The notes beneath the pieces are model-generated. The model saw only the letters and a list, made by a program, of their open reading frames with translations. It did not search any database and was not told where the DNA came from. Of a DNA stretch of 64,000 bases, positions 46,446 through 54,166 are shown piece by piece. Position 1 is the stretch's first letter; each line of letters begins with the position of its first letter. The translations under genes and the position numbers were made by a program. Source of the stretch: Clostridium sp. CAG:609 (lineage in GTDB: Bacteria; Bacillota_I; Bacilli_A; RF39; UBA660); contig FR903548.1 in assembly GCA_000438075.1 (NCBI GenBank), positions 59,094 through 123,093 of the forward strand, written 5' to 3'.

Positions 46446-47047
46446 AAGATTTAAAAAATGGCGAAGCAATAGCAATAAAAATAAAGAAAGGAAAATATAA
46501 AAATAAGTATTTAATATTAATATGTTGCAAAGAAAGTCCTGAAGAAGAAAGAGATTTTTACTTCAGAGCTAAATTAAGTAAAAAGTTACCAACTACAACT
46601 GAAGAAATAAACAAATTACCATACATAAAAGTAAGAGCAATGCATTATATTGAAAGATATCTACCAAGAATGGGACGGGAAACTTATGAAGAACTAGTTG
46701 AAAGAAAAAAACATTATGTATATTATCCAGATGAATATAATTACTTATATGTTTATTACTTCACATTGCTATTTGAAAAAGGGGATAACTTAGATGACAT
46801 AATTTATTTGAATATTTATAATGTTGAAAGACCAACGGATGAATATGTAAATGACAGTAAATCCCATTATAGAGAAATAATATTATTTAATAGACTAGAA
46901 GAAGATTTAATTGAATATTATGAAAATTATAACTTAAAGAAAGCTCATAGGTACACTAAAGAAGGACAACAAAGATGTGAACAAAATGCTAAAGCAATTA
47001 TAGAAGTATTAAAAAAATATGACTTACTGCAGAAACATAAAAAATAA
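46433..47047 (+). CDS. Putative immunity protein, copy 1
   Basis: 204 residues, cytoplasmic, starting inside the end of the toxin frame (ATG 46433, 13-base overlap), the arrangement expected of an Rhs toxin/immunity pair. The first part (LKNGEAIAIKIKKGKYKNKY) recalls Imm26-type immunity proteins, but that is only an impression. Aromatic/charged middle (RKKHYVYYPDEYNYLYVYYF) and acidic stretches would suit binding a basic nuclease. Copy 2 at 47639 is about 93% identical. Immunity function follows from position, not from a recognised family. Confidence 0.7.
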   Translation: MGKIKDLKNGEAIAIKIKKGKYKNKYLILICCKESPEEERDFYFRAKLSKKLPTTTEEINKLPYIKVRAMHYIERYLPRMGRETYEELVERKKHYVYYPDEYNYLYVYYFTLLFEKGDNLDDIIYLNIYNVERPTDEYVNDSKSHYREIILFNRLEEDLIEYYENYNLKKAHRYTKEGQQRCEQNAKAIIEVLKKYDLLQKHKK

Positions 47048-47077
47048 ATAGAACGAATCATGATTCTCAAAATAATC

Positions 47078-47106
47078 AATAGGAACTATTCAAAGTTCCT
47101 ATTTTC
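47078..47106 (+). terminator. Terminator inside the toxin/immunity island
   Basis: AATAGGAACT (47078-47087), loop ATTCAA, AGTTCCTATT (47094-47103), then TTCTGTT. A TATAAT (47110-47115) directly after it may restart transcription. Confidence 0.75.
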
Positions 47107-47136
47107 TGTTATAATAAAATTAAGAAAAGAGGAGTT

Positions 47137-47634
47137 ATGAATAAAGAATTTAAAAAATACTTTGATAAAAAGATGAAAGATAATACAAATAAATATGTAG
47201 TGATGTATAAAGTAATTTTAATATTTTATTGTATATTAATATTAATTGCTATAGCATTAGATTTATATAATTATTTTAATCAAGTAGCATTAGATAAAAT
47301 AATTAAAATATTTGCTTATATATTACTTATGATGCTTTATCCTTTGTATTTCATACAGAATAAAGTTTTTAAAGAAGAAAATGAAGTAAGTCGTATTTCA
47401 AAATGTAAAGCAAAAAAAGATAAGATAATCTTAAAAATATACAATATTACAAAATTAATATTATTAGTAGGTTTTGCAGTATTAATTACTACAATAGCAT
47501 TAATTAGTGATATTTTAGGGGTATTTGAGTATTCACTGGATGTAGCACGGATTTATGGATATATTTTTGTAGGACTACTTTTCATCTTTGAAAGAATGTT
47601 AGTTTATTTAGATAAAAGAAATATATTATGGTGA
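47137..47634 (+). CDS. Small multi-pass membrane protein between the immunity copies
   Basis: 165 residues with about four membrane segments (for example VILIFYCILILIAIALDLY and LILLVGFAVLITTIALI) and Lys-rich ends. Unknown family. It has its own promoter and GAGGAG site and ends 4 bases before immunity copy 2. It might be a second immunity protein of a lost toxin, or an unrelated passenger. Confidence 0.65.
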   Translation: MNKEFKKYFDKKMKDNTNKYVVMYKVILIFYCILILIAIALDLYNYFNQVALDKIIKIFAYILLMMLYPLYFIQNKVFKEENEVSRISKCKAKKDKIILKIYNITKLILLVGFAVLITTIALISDILGVFEYSLDVARIYGYIFVGLLFIFERMLVYLDKRNILW

Positions 47635-47638
47635 TGGT

Positions 47639-48265
47639 ATGATAAAAAGAAGATTGAAAGATTTAAAAAATGGCGAAGCAATAGCAATAAAAATAAAAAA
47701 AGGAAAATATAAAAACAAGTATTTAGTATTAATATGTTGCAAAGAAAGCCCTGAAGAAGAAAGAGATTTTTACTTCAGAGCTAAATTTAGTAAAAAGTTA
47801 CCAACTACAACTGAAGAAATAAACAAACTACCATACATAAAAGTAAGAGCAATACACTATATTGAAAGATATCTACCAAGAATGGGGAGAGAAACTTATA
47901 AAGAACTAGTTGAAAGAAAAAAACATTATGTATATTATCCAGATGAGTATAACTTTTTATATGTTTATTACTTCACTTTGCTATTTGAAAAAGGGGATAA
48001 CTTAGACGATATAATTTATTTAGATATTTATAACGTTGAAAGACCAACAGATGAATATGTAAATGACAGTAAATCTTATTATGGAGAAATAATATTATTT
48101 AATAGACTAGAAGAAGAATTAATTGAATACTACGAAAATTATAACTTGAAAAAAGACTTTGGATATACCAAAGTAGGACAACAAAGATGTGAACAAAATG
48201 CTAAAGCAATTATAGAAGTATTAAAAAAATATGATCAAATTAAAATGAAAAATAATCATTCCTAG
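47639..48265 (+). CDS. Putative immunity protein, copy 2
   Basis: 208 residues, differing from copy 1 at about a dozen or so positions over some 195 shared residues, mostly conservative, plus different ends (KKDFGYTKVG, IKMKNNHS). The start is ATG 47639, with a GGTGATG close upstream. No toxin gene precedes this copy, so it is either an orphan immunity gene kept for protection against relatives or the trace of a lost second toxin cassette. The near identity argues for recent duplication or gene conversion. Confidence 0.68.
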   Translation: MIKRRLKDLKNGEAIAIKIKKGKYKNKYLVLICCKESPEEERDFYFRAKFSKKLPTTTEEINKLPYIKVRAIHYIERYLPRMGRETYKELVERKKHYVYYPDEYNFLYVYYFTLLFEKGDNLDDIIYLDIYNVERPTDEYVNDSKSYYGEIILFNRLEEELIEYYENYNLKKDFGYTKVGQQRCEQNAKAIIEVLKKYDQIKMKNNHS

Positions 48266-48343
48266 GGCAATAGTAATTTACCACTATAGGACTAGCTCAT
48301 AAAATATAGTATAAATAACTATTAACCTAAAGGGGGTGATAAA

Positions 48344-48616
48344 GTGACTATAACGTTATCAGTAGTAATAATGTTAGTAGCATATACATTCGGTGCTATT
48401 ACAAAAATATTTATTGAAAAATTACCAAATAAATATATTCCAATACAAAATATAATAATAGGTGTAGTAAGTGGTATAGTATGTTACTTTTTAAAAATAG
48501 ATGATAGTATGCTAAACTCTATATTACTTGGTATAATGTCTACAATGAGTGCCGGAGGTATAGCAGATTTAATAAAGATACCTAAAACAGATGATGATAC
48601 GTTATCCGAAGGTTAA
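48344..48616 (+). CDS. Holin-like small membrane protein
   Basis: 90 residues from GTG 48344 with a strong GGGGGTGAT site. Two to three hydrophobic segments with the phage-holin pattern (NIIIGVVSGIVCYFL, SILLGIMSTMSAGGIADL) and a short acidic C-terminus (KTDDDTLSEG). It could export a murein hydrolase or form membrane lesions; a non-phage membrane role is equally possible, as no phage structural genes are near. Confidence 0.6.
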   Translation: MTITLSVVIMLVAYTFGAITKIFIEKLPNKYIPIQNIIIGVVSGIVCYFLKIDDSMLNSILLGIMSTMSAGGIADLIKIPKTDDDTLSEG

Positions 48617-48622
48617 TACTAT

Positions 48623-48657
48623 AAGCAATAAGTTTTAAAAATTCTTATTGCTTTTTT
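48623..48657 (+). terminator. Terminator after the holin-like gene
   Basis: AAGCAATAAG (48623-48632) pairs with CTTATTGCTT (48644-48653), then TTTT. Confidence 0.85.
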
Positions 48658-48684
48658 ACGTTTTATAATTATTTGCATATAATA
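48655..48684 (+). promoter_or_regulatory. spoVIF promoter: overlapping sigma-A- and sigma-K-like signatures
   Basis: TTTACG (48655-48660), 17-bp spacer, TATAAT (48678-48683) fits sigma-A. The same DNA reads AC (48658-48659), 16 bp, CATATAATA (48676-48684), which fits the sigma-K consensus (AC, 16-17, CATAnnnTA). SpoVIF is a late mother-cell gene in Bacillus. Confidence 0.45.
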
Positions 48685-48703
48685 TTTTAAAAGGGAGGAA
48701 CTC

Positions 48704-48946
48704 ATGAAATTTGGTGATGATTTTTTTAAAAAGGTAGAAAAGAAAACCAATGTTAACAAAGATACTATTTTATCACTTGCAAAAAAACTTCAAGAAGGAA
48801 ATATGAAAGATGAAAAAACTCTTCGTGAAGTAATAGATACTTTAAGTAAAGCAACAGGTAAAAAGGTAAGTGATGAACAAAAGAACAAAATAATAAACAA
48901 AATAGTAAGTGATAAAGTACCAAATAATGTGGAAAAGATGTTTTAA
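48704..48946 (+). CDS. spoVIF: Stage VI sporulation protein F
   Basis: 80 residues matching the SpoVIF family along its length: FGDDFFKKVEKKTNVNKDTI, SLAKKLQEGNMKDEKTLREV, IDTLSKATGKKVSDEQK and KIINKIVSDKVPNNVEKMF. In B. subtilis SpoVIF acts late in coat assembly, downstream of GerE, to give a mature, lysozyme-resistant coat. GGGAGG lies 5 nt before ATG 48704. Together with spoIVA it indicates a Bacilli-type sporulation programme. A hairpin terminator follows. Confidence 0.88.
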   Translation: MKFGDDFFKKVEKKTNVNKDTILSLAKKLQEGNMKDEKTLREVIDTLSKATGKKVSDEQKNKIINKIVSDKVPNNVEKMF

Positions 48947-48960
48947 CTTGAAAAATATAT

Positions 48961-48991
48961 AATATTGCTATATAATAGCAATATTGTTTTT
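48961..48991 (+). terminator. Terminator after spoVIF
   Basis: AATATTGCTA (48961-48970), loop TATAA, TAGCAATATT (48976-48985), then GTTTTTT. Confidence 0.85.
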
Positions 48992-49006
48992 TAAGGGGGC
49001 ATCATT

Positions 49007-50137
49007 ATGCAAAAAAGAATATACTTAGAATTACCAAAAGAAAATGGACCAAGATTTTACTACAGGGAAGAACCACTTATAAATAGTAAAAATGATCTTG
49101 TTGAATTCTTAGAATGGGATAAAAATATGGACTCTTTGGCATTTGCTAAGAAAATGATGTATTCTCATGAATTAAAAGCTAATAATCAAGTCGAAGGTTA
49201 TACTGATGATTTAGAATTAATAGAAAAAGTAATAACTAAGAAAACAGAAAAAATAAAAGATACTGAAATAAAACAAAGAATATTAAATTTATACCATGGT
49301 TATTATTATATATTACATCATAGAAAAATGGATGAAGAACATCTTCATGATTTATATAATATTTTAAGTGATGGTATCCTTGATGAATATGATTTGCAAA
49401 ACATGGGACCGTTATATAGAGAAAAGTCCGTATACATATTAAATAATGGAAGATTAGATATGGACCTAGAACAAGGAGTTAAAGCAACTAACATAGAAAA
49501 TTTAATAAATAAATATTTTACATATGTAAATGAAGTCACAAATGATTCTAAAATAAATGAATATATTAAATCTCAGATAATGCATTTTTATTTTGTATAT
49601 ATCCATCCATATTTTGATGTAAATGGCAGAACAAGTAGAACTTTAGCAATGTGGTATTTAATAAAAAAAGAAGCATACCCATATATAATATTTAATCGTG
49701 GTATCAGTTTTAAAGGTTCTAAATATGATAAAATAATCAAAGAAGCAAAAGAAAGGTGCGACTTAACTAAATTCTTAGAAATGATGCTTGATACTTTAAA
49801 AATAGAATTAGAAAAAGAACATATCATGGAAAATATTGCAAGTAATACACCATATAAATTAAATGGCCTAGATTATCAAAGTATTTTATATTTTCTAACA
49901 ATGAATGGCACAAAAACTCTCGCAGATTTTGCAACTATGTATAATAGATTTAATGGAAAACTAAGAATAAGTGAAATATATGAAGATATGATAAAACGTT
50001 TAATTGATTTTGAAATTTTAAATGTAGATAGATACACTAAAAAAGTAATCGAAGATATACCAAACATGGAATTATCACTTAATCCTAAAAAAATAGATTT
50101 TGATGAACAACACTTAACACGCATAAAATTAAAATGA
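49007..50137 (+). CDS. Fic-domain protein with an altered active-site motif
   Basis: 376 residues. An N-terminal helix carries NNQVEGY (the inhibitory S/T-x3-E-G/N-type motif, here with Asn), then the Fic core with HPYFDVNGRTSR near residue 200 instead of HPFxxGNGRxxR. The Gly that starts the anion-binding turn is Val, which could alter ATP/AMP-transfer activity. The C-terminal part is winged-helix-like. Fic proteins usually AMPylate target proteins. GGGGGC upstream; ends in a bidirectional terminator with VanY. Confidence 0.85.
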   Translation: MQKRIYLELPKENGPRFYYREEPLINSKNDLVEFLEWDKNMDSLAFAKKMMYSHELKANNQVEGYTDDLELIEKVITKKTEKIKDTEIKQRILNLYHGYYYILHHRKMDEEHLHDLYNILSDGILDEYDLQNMGPLYREKSVYILNNGRLDMDLEQGVKATNIENLINKYFTYVNEVTNDSKINEYIKSQIMHFYFVYIHPYFDVNGRTSRTLAMWYLIKKEAYPYIIFNRGISFKGSKYDKIIKEAKERCDLTKFLEMMLDTLKIELEKEHIMENIASNTPYKLNGLDYQSILYFLTMNGTKTLADFATMYNRFNGKLRISEIYEDMIKRLIDFEILNVDRYTKKVIEDIPNMELSLNPKKIDFDEQHLTRIKLK

Positions 50138-50157
50138 GACCTTCAAAGTCTCATTTT
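50131..50157. terminator. Bidirectional terminator between Fic and VanY genes
   Basis: AAAATGAGAC (50131-50140) pairs with GTCTCATTTT (50148-50157) around a 7-nt loop; it contains the Fic stop codon. Confidence 0.85.
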
Positions 50158-51113
50158 TCAATGAAATATGCATAATATTCTTCAAAAGTAATATTATTTT
50201 CATATATGTATTTAGCTATTTTCTTCCCAACATATCTATAATGCCAAGATTCATAACCATAACCAGTGACATTAACTTTATCTTCTGGATATCTTAAAAT
50301 AAAACCAAATTTATAAGAATTATCTTTAAGCCATTTAAATACTTCAGTATCTTTAAAAGTGTTTTTATTACTATTATCTTTACTAAATATATCTAGTGTT
50401 AATCCTGTTTGATGTTCACTAGCACCAGGCCTTGCTGCAATACTATCAGCATATTTTTCTCCTCGTTTTTTCTTATAATTATTATATACTATTTCTTGTT
50501 CTTCATAAGTTCTATAAGAAGAACTAACCATCAAATAATATCCATTAATCTTAGCTTCTTCCCACATTTCTAAAAATGCATCATATGTAACTTTTCTTAC
50601 CTTTTGACTGCCTAATTCTCCCCAAGCATAATCTCTTGATATTGTTACCAAATCATCTGGATTATAATCTTTACTTAATAAATAATATTTATTAACGATA
50701 ATAGATGTATCTTTACTTATATCAGTTTCATAATTAGTTGAATAAAATCTACTATCTAAATGAATATTTATATTTCTAACTACAGTACTTAAATCCAACT
50801 TTTTATTCTTTTTCATATACTCAATATATTTATAAAAATTCTTTGTTAAAAAATACTTTTCTTTAGTTAATTCAATATATTTTTTGTTTACTTCATTTTC
50901 TAAGAAAAACTCATAATCATCTTCATTAAATATTTTAAGTATATCTTCTGTTTCATCCCTAGTATATCCTTTGTCCATGAGTTTATACTCATATGTCTTT
51001 TTATATTGATATTCTTTATATCTTTTATTTGCATAAATACCACCAATTACTAAAAATACTATTAAAATTAATACATAGTAAACTTGTTTTTTTAATCTTT
51101 TCTTTTTCTTCAT
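50151..51113 (-). CDS. VanY-type D-Ala-D-Ala carboxypeptidase (M15), membrane anchored
   Basis: 320 residues. Basic N-terminus and one membrane helix (about residues 9-27), a helical linker of about 130 residues, then the M15 zinc peptidase domain: YLMVSSSYRTYEEQ, the zinc-site ASEHQTGLTLDIF (SxHxxGxAxD) and the second cluster ESWHYRYVG. It trims D-Ala from stem peptides, altering cross-linking. In resistance operons VanY supports glycopeptide resistance; here no van genes are nearby, so a housekeeping wall role is likely. Promoter TTGTAA-N17-TATAAT on the minus strand. Confidence 0.9.
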   Translation of the reverse strand: MKKKKRLKKQVYYVLILIVFLVIGGIYANKRYKEYQYKKTYEYKLMDKGYTRDETEDILKIFNEDDYEFFLENEVNKKYIELTKEKYFLTKNFYKYIEYMKKNKKLDLSTVVRNINIHLDSRFYSTNYETDISKDTSIIVNKYYLLSKDYNPDDLVTISRDYAWGELGSQKVRKVTYDAFLEMWEEAKINGYYLMVSSSYRTYEEQEIVYNNYKKKRGEKYADSIAARPGASEHQTGLTLDIFSKDNSNKNTFKDTEVFKWLKDNSYKFGFILRYPEDKVNVTGYGYESWHYRYVGKKIAKYIYENNITFEEYYAYFIEK

Positions 51114-51133
51114 ACTGCCTCCAAGATAATTCT

Positions 51134-51162
51134 ATTATATCATTTAATTTAGGTATTTACAA
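51134..51162 (-). promoter_or_regulatory. Promoter of the vanY-type gene
   Basis: On the minus strand TTGTAA (51162-51157), 17-bp spacer, TATAAT (51139-51134). Confidence 0.65.
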
Positions 51163-51209
51163 ACCCAATTATTTGTAGTAAACTTAAGTTAACATATGAA
51201 GGTGATAGA

Positions 51210-51569
51210 ATGGATAAGAATAAACAAATAATTGCTTTATGTCCCAATTTTTATAAAATAATAGAATTCCGTCCTTATGAAGAAGATGTAATTAGCACTA
51301 AATTAATAAAGTTGTATCAAGAATATATATTTAGAATTGATCTAGATAATCCAGAAGATGTAGAAAGTGTAATACGTCTAGATAAGGTTGTTAAAAAATA
51401 TATAGATGATTATCTATTTAGAAAAGAAATGCAAAAACAAATTTTAGAAATCAGAGTAAAGAAAGATGCAAAAGATATTTTAAAAGAAGTAATAAAATCT
51501 ATTTTAAAGATATTTGACAACTATGAAGAATATACAACCAGAGTAATATACATATCAAGATGGATATAA
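51210..51569 (+). CDS. Small helical protein of unknown function
   Basis: 119 residues, no membrane segment, mostly charged helices (IRLDKVVKKYIDDYLFRKEM, KKDAKDILKEVIKSILKIFDNY) consistent with a coiled coil or helical bundle. It has an AAGGTGAT ribosome site. Its stop lies in a compact terminator. Not recognised. Confidence 0.62.
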   Translation: MDKNKQIIALCPNFYKIIEFRPYEEDVISTKLIKLYQEYIFRIDLDNPEDVESVIRLDKVVKKYIDDYLFRKEMQKQILEIRVKKDAKDILKEVIKSILKIFDNYEEYTTRVIYISRWI

Positions 51570-51591
51570 GTTAACTTATATCTTTTTTTTG
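51564..51591 (+). terminator. Terminator
   Basis: GATATAAG (51564-51571), loop TTAA, CTTATATC (51576-51583), then eight T. Confidence 0.9.
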
Positions 51592-51654
51592 GAATAAAAA
51601 TGTATTGCAATAAACTTCATTATAGTTTAAAATAATATCTCGACGGTGAAATAT

Positions 51655-52482
51655 ATGAATAATTATGATGAATATGTAAGATATAAAGATATGTGTTATA
51701 AATGTAGTAATTTTAAATTAAAAGATATTAAAGAAATAATTACATATCTAATACAAAGAGAAAGTGACATTGAAACAATGAGTAATACTATTATTTCATA
51801 TAGATATGGTTTTGAAAAAATCATAGATAATGAAATAATAGAGGATTTCTATTATATCATTAATTCCTTTATTAATTTATGTAAGTCTATACATATAATT
51901 AATGCACTAGATATATGTATGCTTTATTCATATCTTTTATGGAATGGTTATTTTTCTTTTAATCATAATTTTACCTACGGAGAAAACACTGATATAGAAA
52001 ATAATACCTATGCCTTAAATATTATTAATGGCCAAGGTACATGTCTTGCAATCAGTGACTTATTATCATACATATTAAATGCCTTTAATATAAATAATGC
52101 AATATTAATTAATAAACTAAATAATAATCATCATGCTTATAACTTAATACTTAGTGATACATCATTTATATATGATGCCACTAATAAACTAATATTTAAA
52201 ATAGAAAGTATTAATTCTTCAAGTAATAAAGATTATTATTCATATATAGATATAGAAAGAAGTTATAGCTTTATAAATAATATTAATGGTTTACACACAC
52301 TAGACTTATTTGTAAAAAACAATAACGATATAATAAATATAACAGATGATGAAATAAATAATAGTTTATATAGACTTATGGAACTGTTTAAAAATAATAT
52401 TATTTTTAAACAGTTCCATATGACAATTTCACCATCTATAAATAAAATTTATACATATTTTAATAAAACCTTGAAATTTTAA
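51655..52482 (+). CDS. Transglutaminase-like cysteine-hydrolase-fold protein
   Basis: 275 residues. NGQGTCLAISDLLSYILNAF near residue 128 has the Cys at the start of a helix, followed by HHAYNLIL and YDATN, which is the Cys-His-Asp order of the transglutaminase-like superfamily (proteases, amidases, crosslinkers). No signal peptide, so it is probably cytoplasmic. The target is unknown. ATG 51655 is preferred to GTG 51646. Near the C-terminus the gene holds a perfect 44-bp palindrome (52377-52420) that encodes LMELFKNNIIFKQFHM, so that end may be rearranged. Confidence 0.7.
   Translation: MNNYDEYVRYKDMCYKCSNFKLKDIKEIITYLIQRESDIETMSNTIISYRYGFEKIIDNEIIEDFYYIINSFINLCKSIHIINALDICMLYSYLLWNGYFSFNHNFTYGENTDIENNTYALNIINGQGTCLAISDLLSYILNAFNINNAILINKLNNNHHAYNLILSDTSFIYDATNKLIFKIESINSSSNKDYYSYIDIERSYSFINNINGLHTLDLFVKNNNDIINITDDEINNSLYRLMELFKNNIIFKQFHMTISPSINKIYTYFNKTLKF
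52377..52420. repeat. Perfect 44-bp palindrome within coding sequence
   Basis: TATGGAACTGTTTAAAAATAAT-type arm of 22 bases (52377-52398) is followed directly by its exact reverse complement (52399-52420), with no spacer; the palindrome breaks at 52376/52421. Confidence 0.95.
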
Positions 52483-52518
52483 AATATATTTGTTATTCTA
52501 CCTATAGGTGAATAAAGT

Positions 52519-53706
52519 ATGAAGAAAAAAATAATTATAATAATATCTATAATAGTAAGTATAATATTAATAATTTTAATATATAACATATATAGAATAA
52601 AAACAGCTAAAATTAGTATTACATATAAAGATGAATTAATAGCAGATTTTGCATCAAATGTAAAAGTATCATCATTTATAGAAAGTATTAATGGTAAAAT
52701 CATAGATGATTATACCATTAATACAGATACATTAGGTAAGAAGAAAATAAGGTATGTATATATTAATGATGATGGTATTAAATTAAAGCAAAGTTATGAG
52801 CTTGAAGTAAAAGATAGAGAAGCACCATTAGTATGGCTTGGTAAGAGCTATAATGTAACTGTAGGAAGCATAGATAATTTAAAAAGTAAAATACTATGCG
52901 GAGATAATTATGATGAAAATCCAATATGTGAAATAGAGGGAACTTATAACTTAGAGGAAGTTGGTTCATATGATTTAGTTTATAAAGCAATAGATTCATC
53001 AGGTAATAAATTGGAAAAGAAATTTACTTTAAATGTAAATGAACAAAGACCAATTAATAAAGAACAAAATACAAAAAAAACATTATTTAGTGATGTTGTA
53101 AAGGACTATAAAACAGATAAAACTATGATAGGTATTGATGTATCAAAATGGCAAAAAGATATAGATTTTAATAAATTAAAAGAAGCTGGAGTAGAATTCA
53201 TAATTATAAGGGTTGGTTCATCAACTGGTATAAATGGAGAAAACTTTATAGACTCAAAGTTTATTCAAAATATTACTAATGCTAATAATTTAAATATTCC
53301 GGTAGGGGTTTATTTTTATTCACATGCAAATAGTAAAGAAAGAGCAATAAGTGATGCAAAATGGGTTCTTGAACAAATTAAAGACTATAATGTTGAACTT
53401 GGGGTAGCACTAGATTGGGAAAATTGGAATAGTTTTAATGAATTTAATTTAAGTTTCTTTGGTTTAACTAACATGGCAAATGAATTTTTAAAAGTAATAA
53501 ATGATGCAGGTTATAAAACTCTTCTTTATAGTAGTAAAACATATTTAGAAAATATGTGGATGGATATAGAATATCCAATATGGCTAGCTCATTATGTAAA
53601 GAATACAACATATAAAGATGATTATGAATATTGGCAAATATGTAGTAATGGACAAGTAGAGGGAATAGATGCAGATGTAGATATTGATATAAGATATTTA
53701 AATTAA
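52519..53706 (+). CDS. GH25-family muramidase with membrane anchor and Ig-like domain
   Basis: 395 residues. N-terminal membrane helix (about 4-25), a beta-sandwich part (DUF5011-like; KDREAPLVWLGKSYNVTVG, YKAIDSSGNKLEKKFTLNV) and, from residue 206, a lysozyme of family GH25: MIGIDVSKWQKDIDFNKL, GVYFYSHANS, and the catalytic acids in LDWEN (about 298). It cleaves the MurNAc-GlcNAc bond of peptidoglycan; being anchored outside the membrane it acts on the cell's own wall, in growth, division or spore-related remodelling. AGGTGA ribosome site. Confidence 0.92.
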   Translation: MKKKIIIIISIIVSIILIILIYNIYRIKTAKISITYKDELIADFASNVKVSSFIESINGKIIDDYTINTDTLGKKKIRYVYINDDGIKLKQSYELEVKDREAPLVWLGKSYNVTVGSIDNLKSKILCGDNYDENPICEIEGTYNLEEVGSYDLVYKAIDSSGNKLEKKFTLNVNEQRPINKEQNTKKTLFSDVVKDYKTDKTMIGIDVSKWQKDIDFNKLKEAGVEFIIIRVGSSTGINGENFIDSKFIQNITNANNLNIPVGVYFYSHANSKERAISDAKWVLEQIKDYNVELGVALDWENWNSFNEFNLSFFGLTNMANEFLKVINDAGYKTLLYSSKTYLENMWMDIEYPIWLAHYVKNTTYKDDYEYWQICSNGQVEGIDADVDIDIRYLN

Positions 53707-53721
53707 TTAGATATTAATTTC

Positions 53722-53811
53722 TTAAAAATGGTACATTGGCGTGTCAATAATTTTTAAAAATTTACGAATTTCATTTGTAATTTTCTCTTGAGTGTTATAT
53801 AATTTATTCAT
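53722..53811 (-). mobile_element. Remnant of an insertion-sequence transposase N-terminus
   Basis: On the minus strand ATG 53811, with AAAAAGGAG upstream, encodes 29 residues (MNKLYNTQEKITNEIRKFLK then IIDTPMYHF) and a stop. The sequence matches my memory of the N-terminus of IS4-type transposases that begin this way and continue with YK.QLNIIPS. The remainder is gone, so it is a truncated copy. The family assignment is tentative. Confidence 0.5.
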
Positions 53812-53866
53812 GGCAACTCCTTTTTATTTTTTTTTTATATTATTATTTTAACATTAGAGTTGCCAT
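53810..53866. repeat. Inverted repeat masking the remnant's start signal
   Basis: ATGGCAACTC (53810-53819) and GAGTTGCCAT (53857-53866) are perfect inverted copies. On the minus strand the hairpin would cover GAG of the ribosome site and the ATG, a known way for IS elements to block expression from read-through transcripts. Confidence 0.6.
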
Positions 53867-53888
53867 TTTAAAAGGATTTAAGAGTGAT

Positions 53889-53920
53889 ATGATATAACAT
53901 GATAGTTATATCATATTTTT
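53889..53920 (+). terminator. Hairpin with T-run in the intergenic region
   Basis: ATGATATAAC (53889-53898), loop ATGATA, GTTATATCAT (53905-53914), then ATTTTT. Confidence 0.6.
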
Positions 53921-54073
53921 AATTTATAAAAACTGTCCGTAGGTAAGAAAAATCTAATAAAGTATAAAAATAATAATGATATTAATTATATAATTATAGA
54001 TAATAATTTTAATGTTACTTTTTACAAAAGTACATTACTATAAGTACTATACTAAATCTTTGATAGTAAATAT

Positions 54074-54102
54074 TAATTTTGCAACATCATGTTGCAAAAT
54101 TA
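54074..54102. repeat. 29-bp palindrome upstream of the glycosyltransferase gene
   Basis: TAATTTTGCAACAT (54074-54087), one base, ATGTTGCAAAATTA (54089-54102): perfect 14-bp arms. It lies 65 bases before the start codon and lacks a T-run, so it may be an operator or a terminator stem. Confidence 0.6.
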
Positions 54103-54166
54103 TATCGATTTCTGTTGCTTTTTCTAATTATCTAAGATATAATCTAATTACTAACGAGGTATTAAT

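Larger units (their letters stand above)
53707..54166. other. 460-bp non-coding stretch with mobile-element remains and hairpins
   Basis: It holds the minus-strand transposase remnant (53722-53811) with its upstream inverted repeat, a hairpin with T-run (53889-53919) and a 29-bp palindrome (54074-54102). Nothing else with coding character was seen. Confidence 0.8.
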
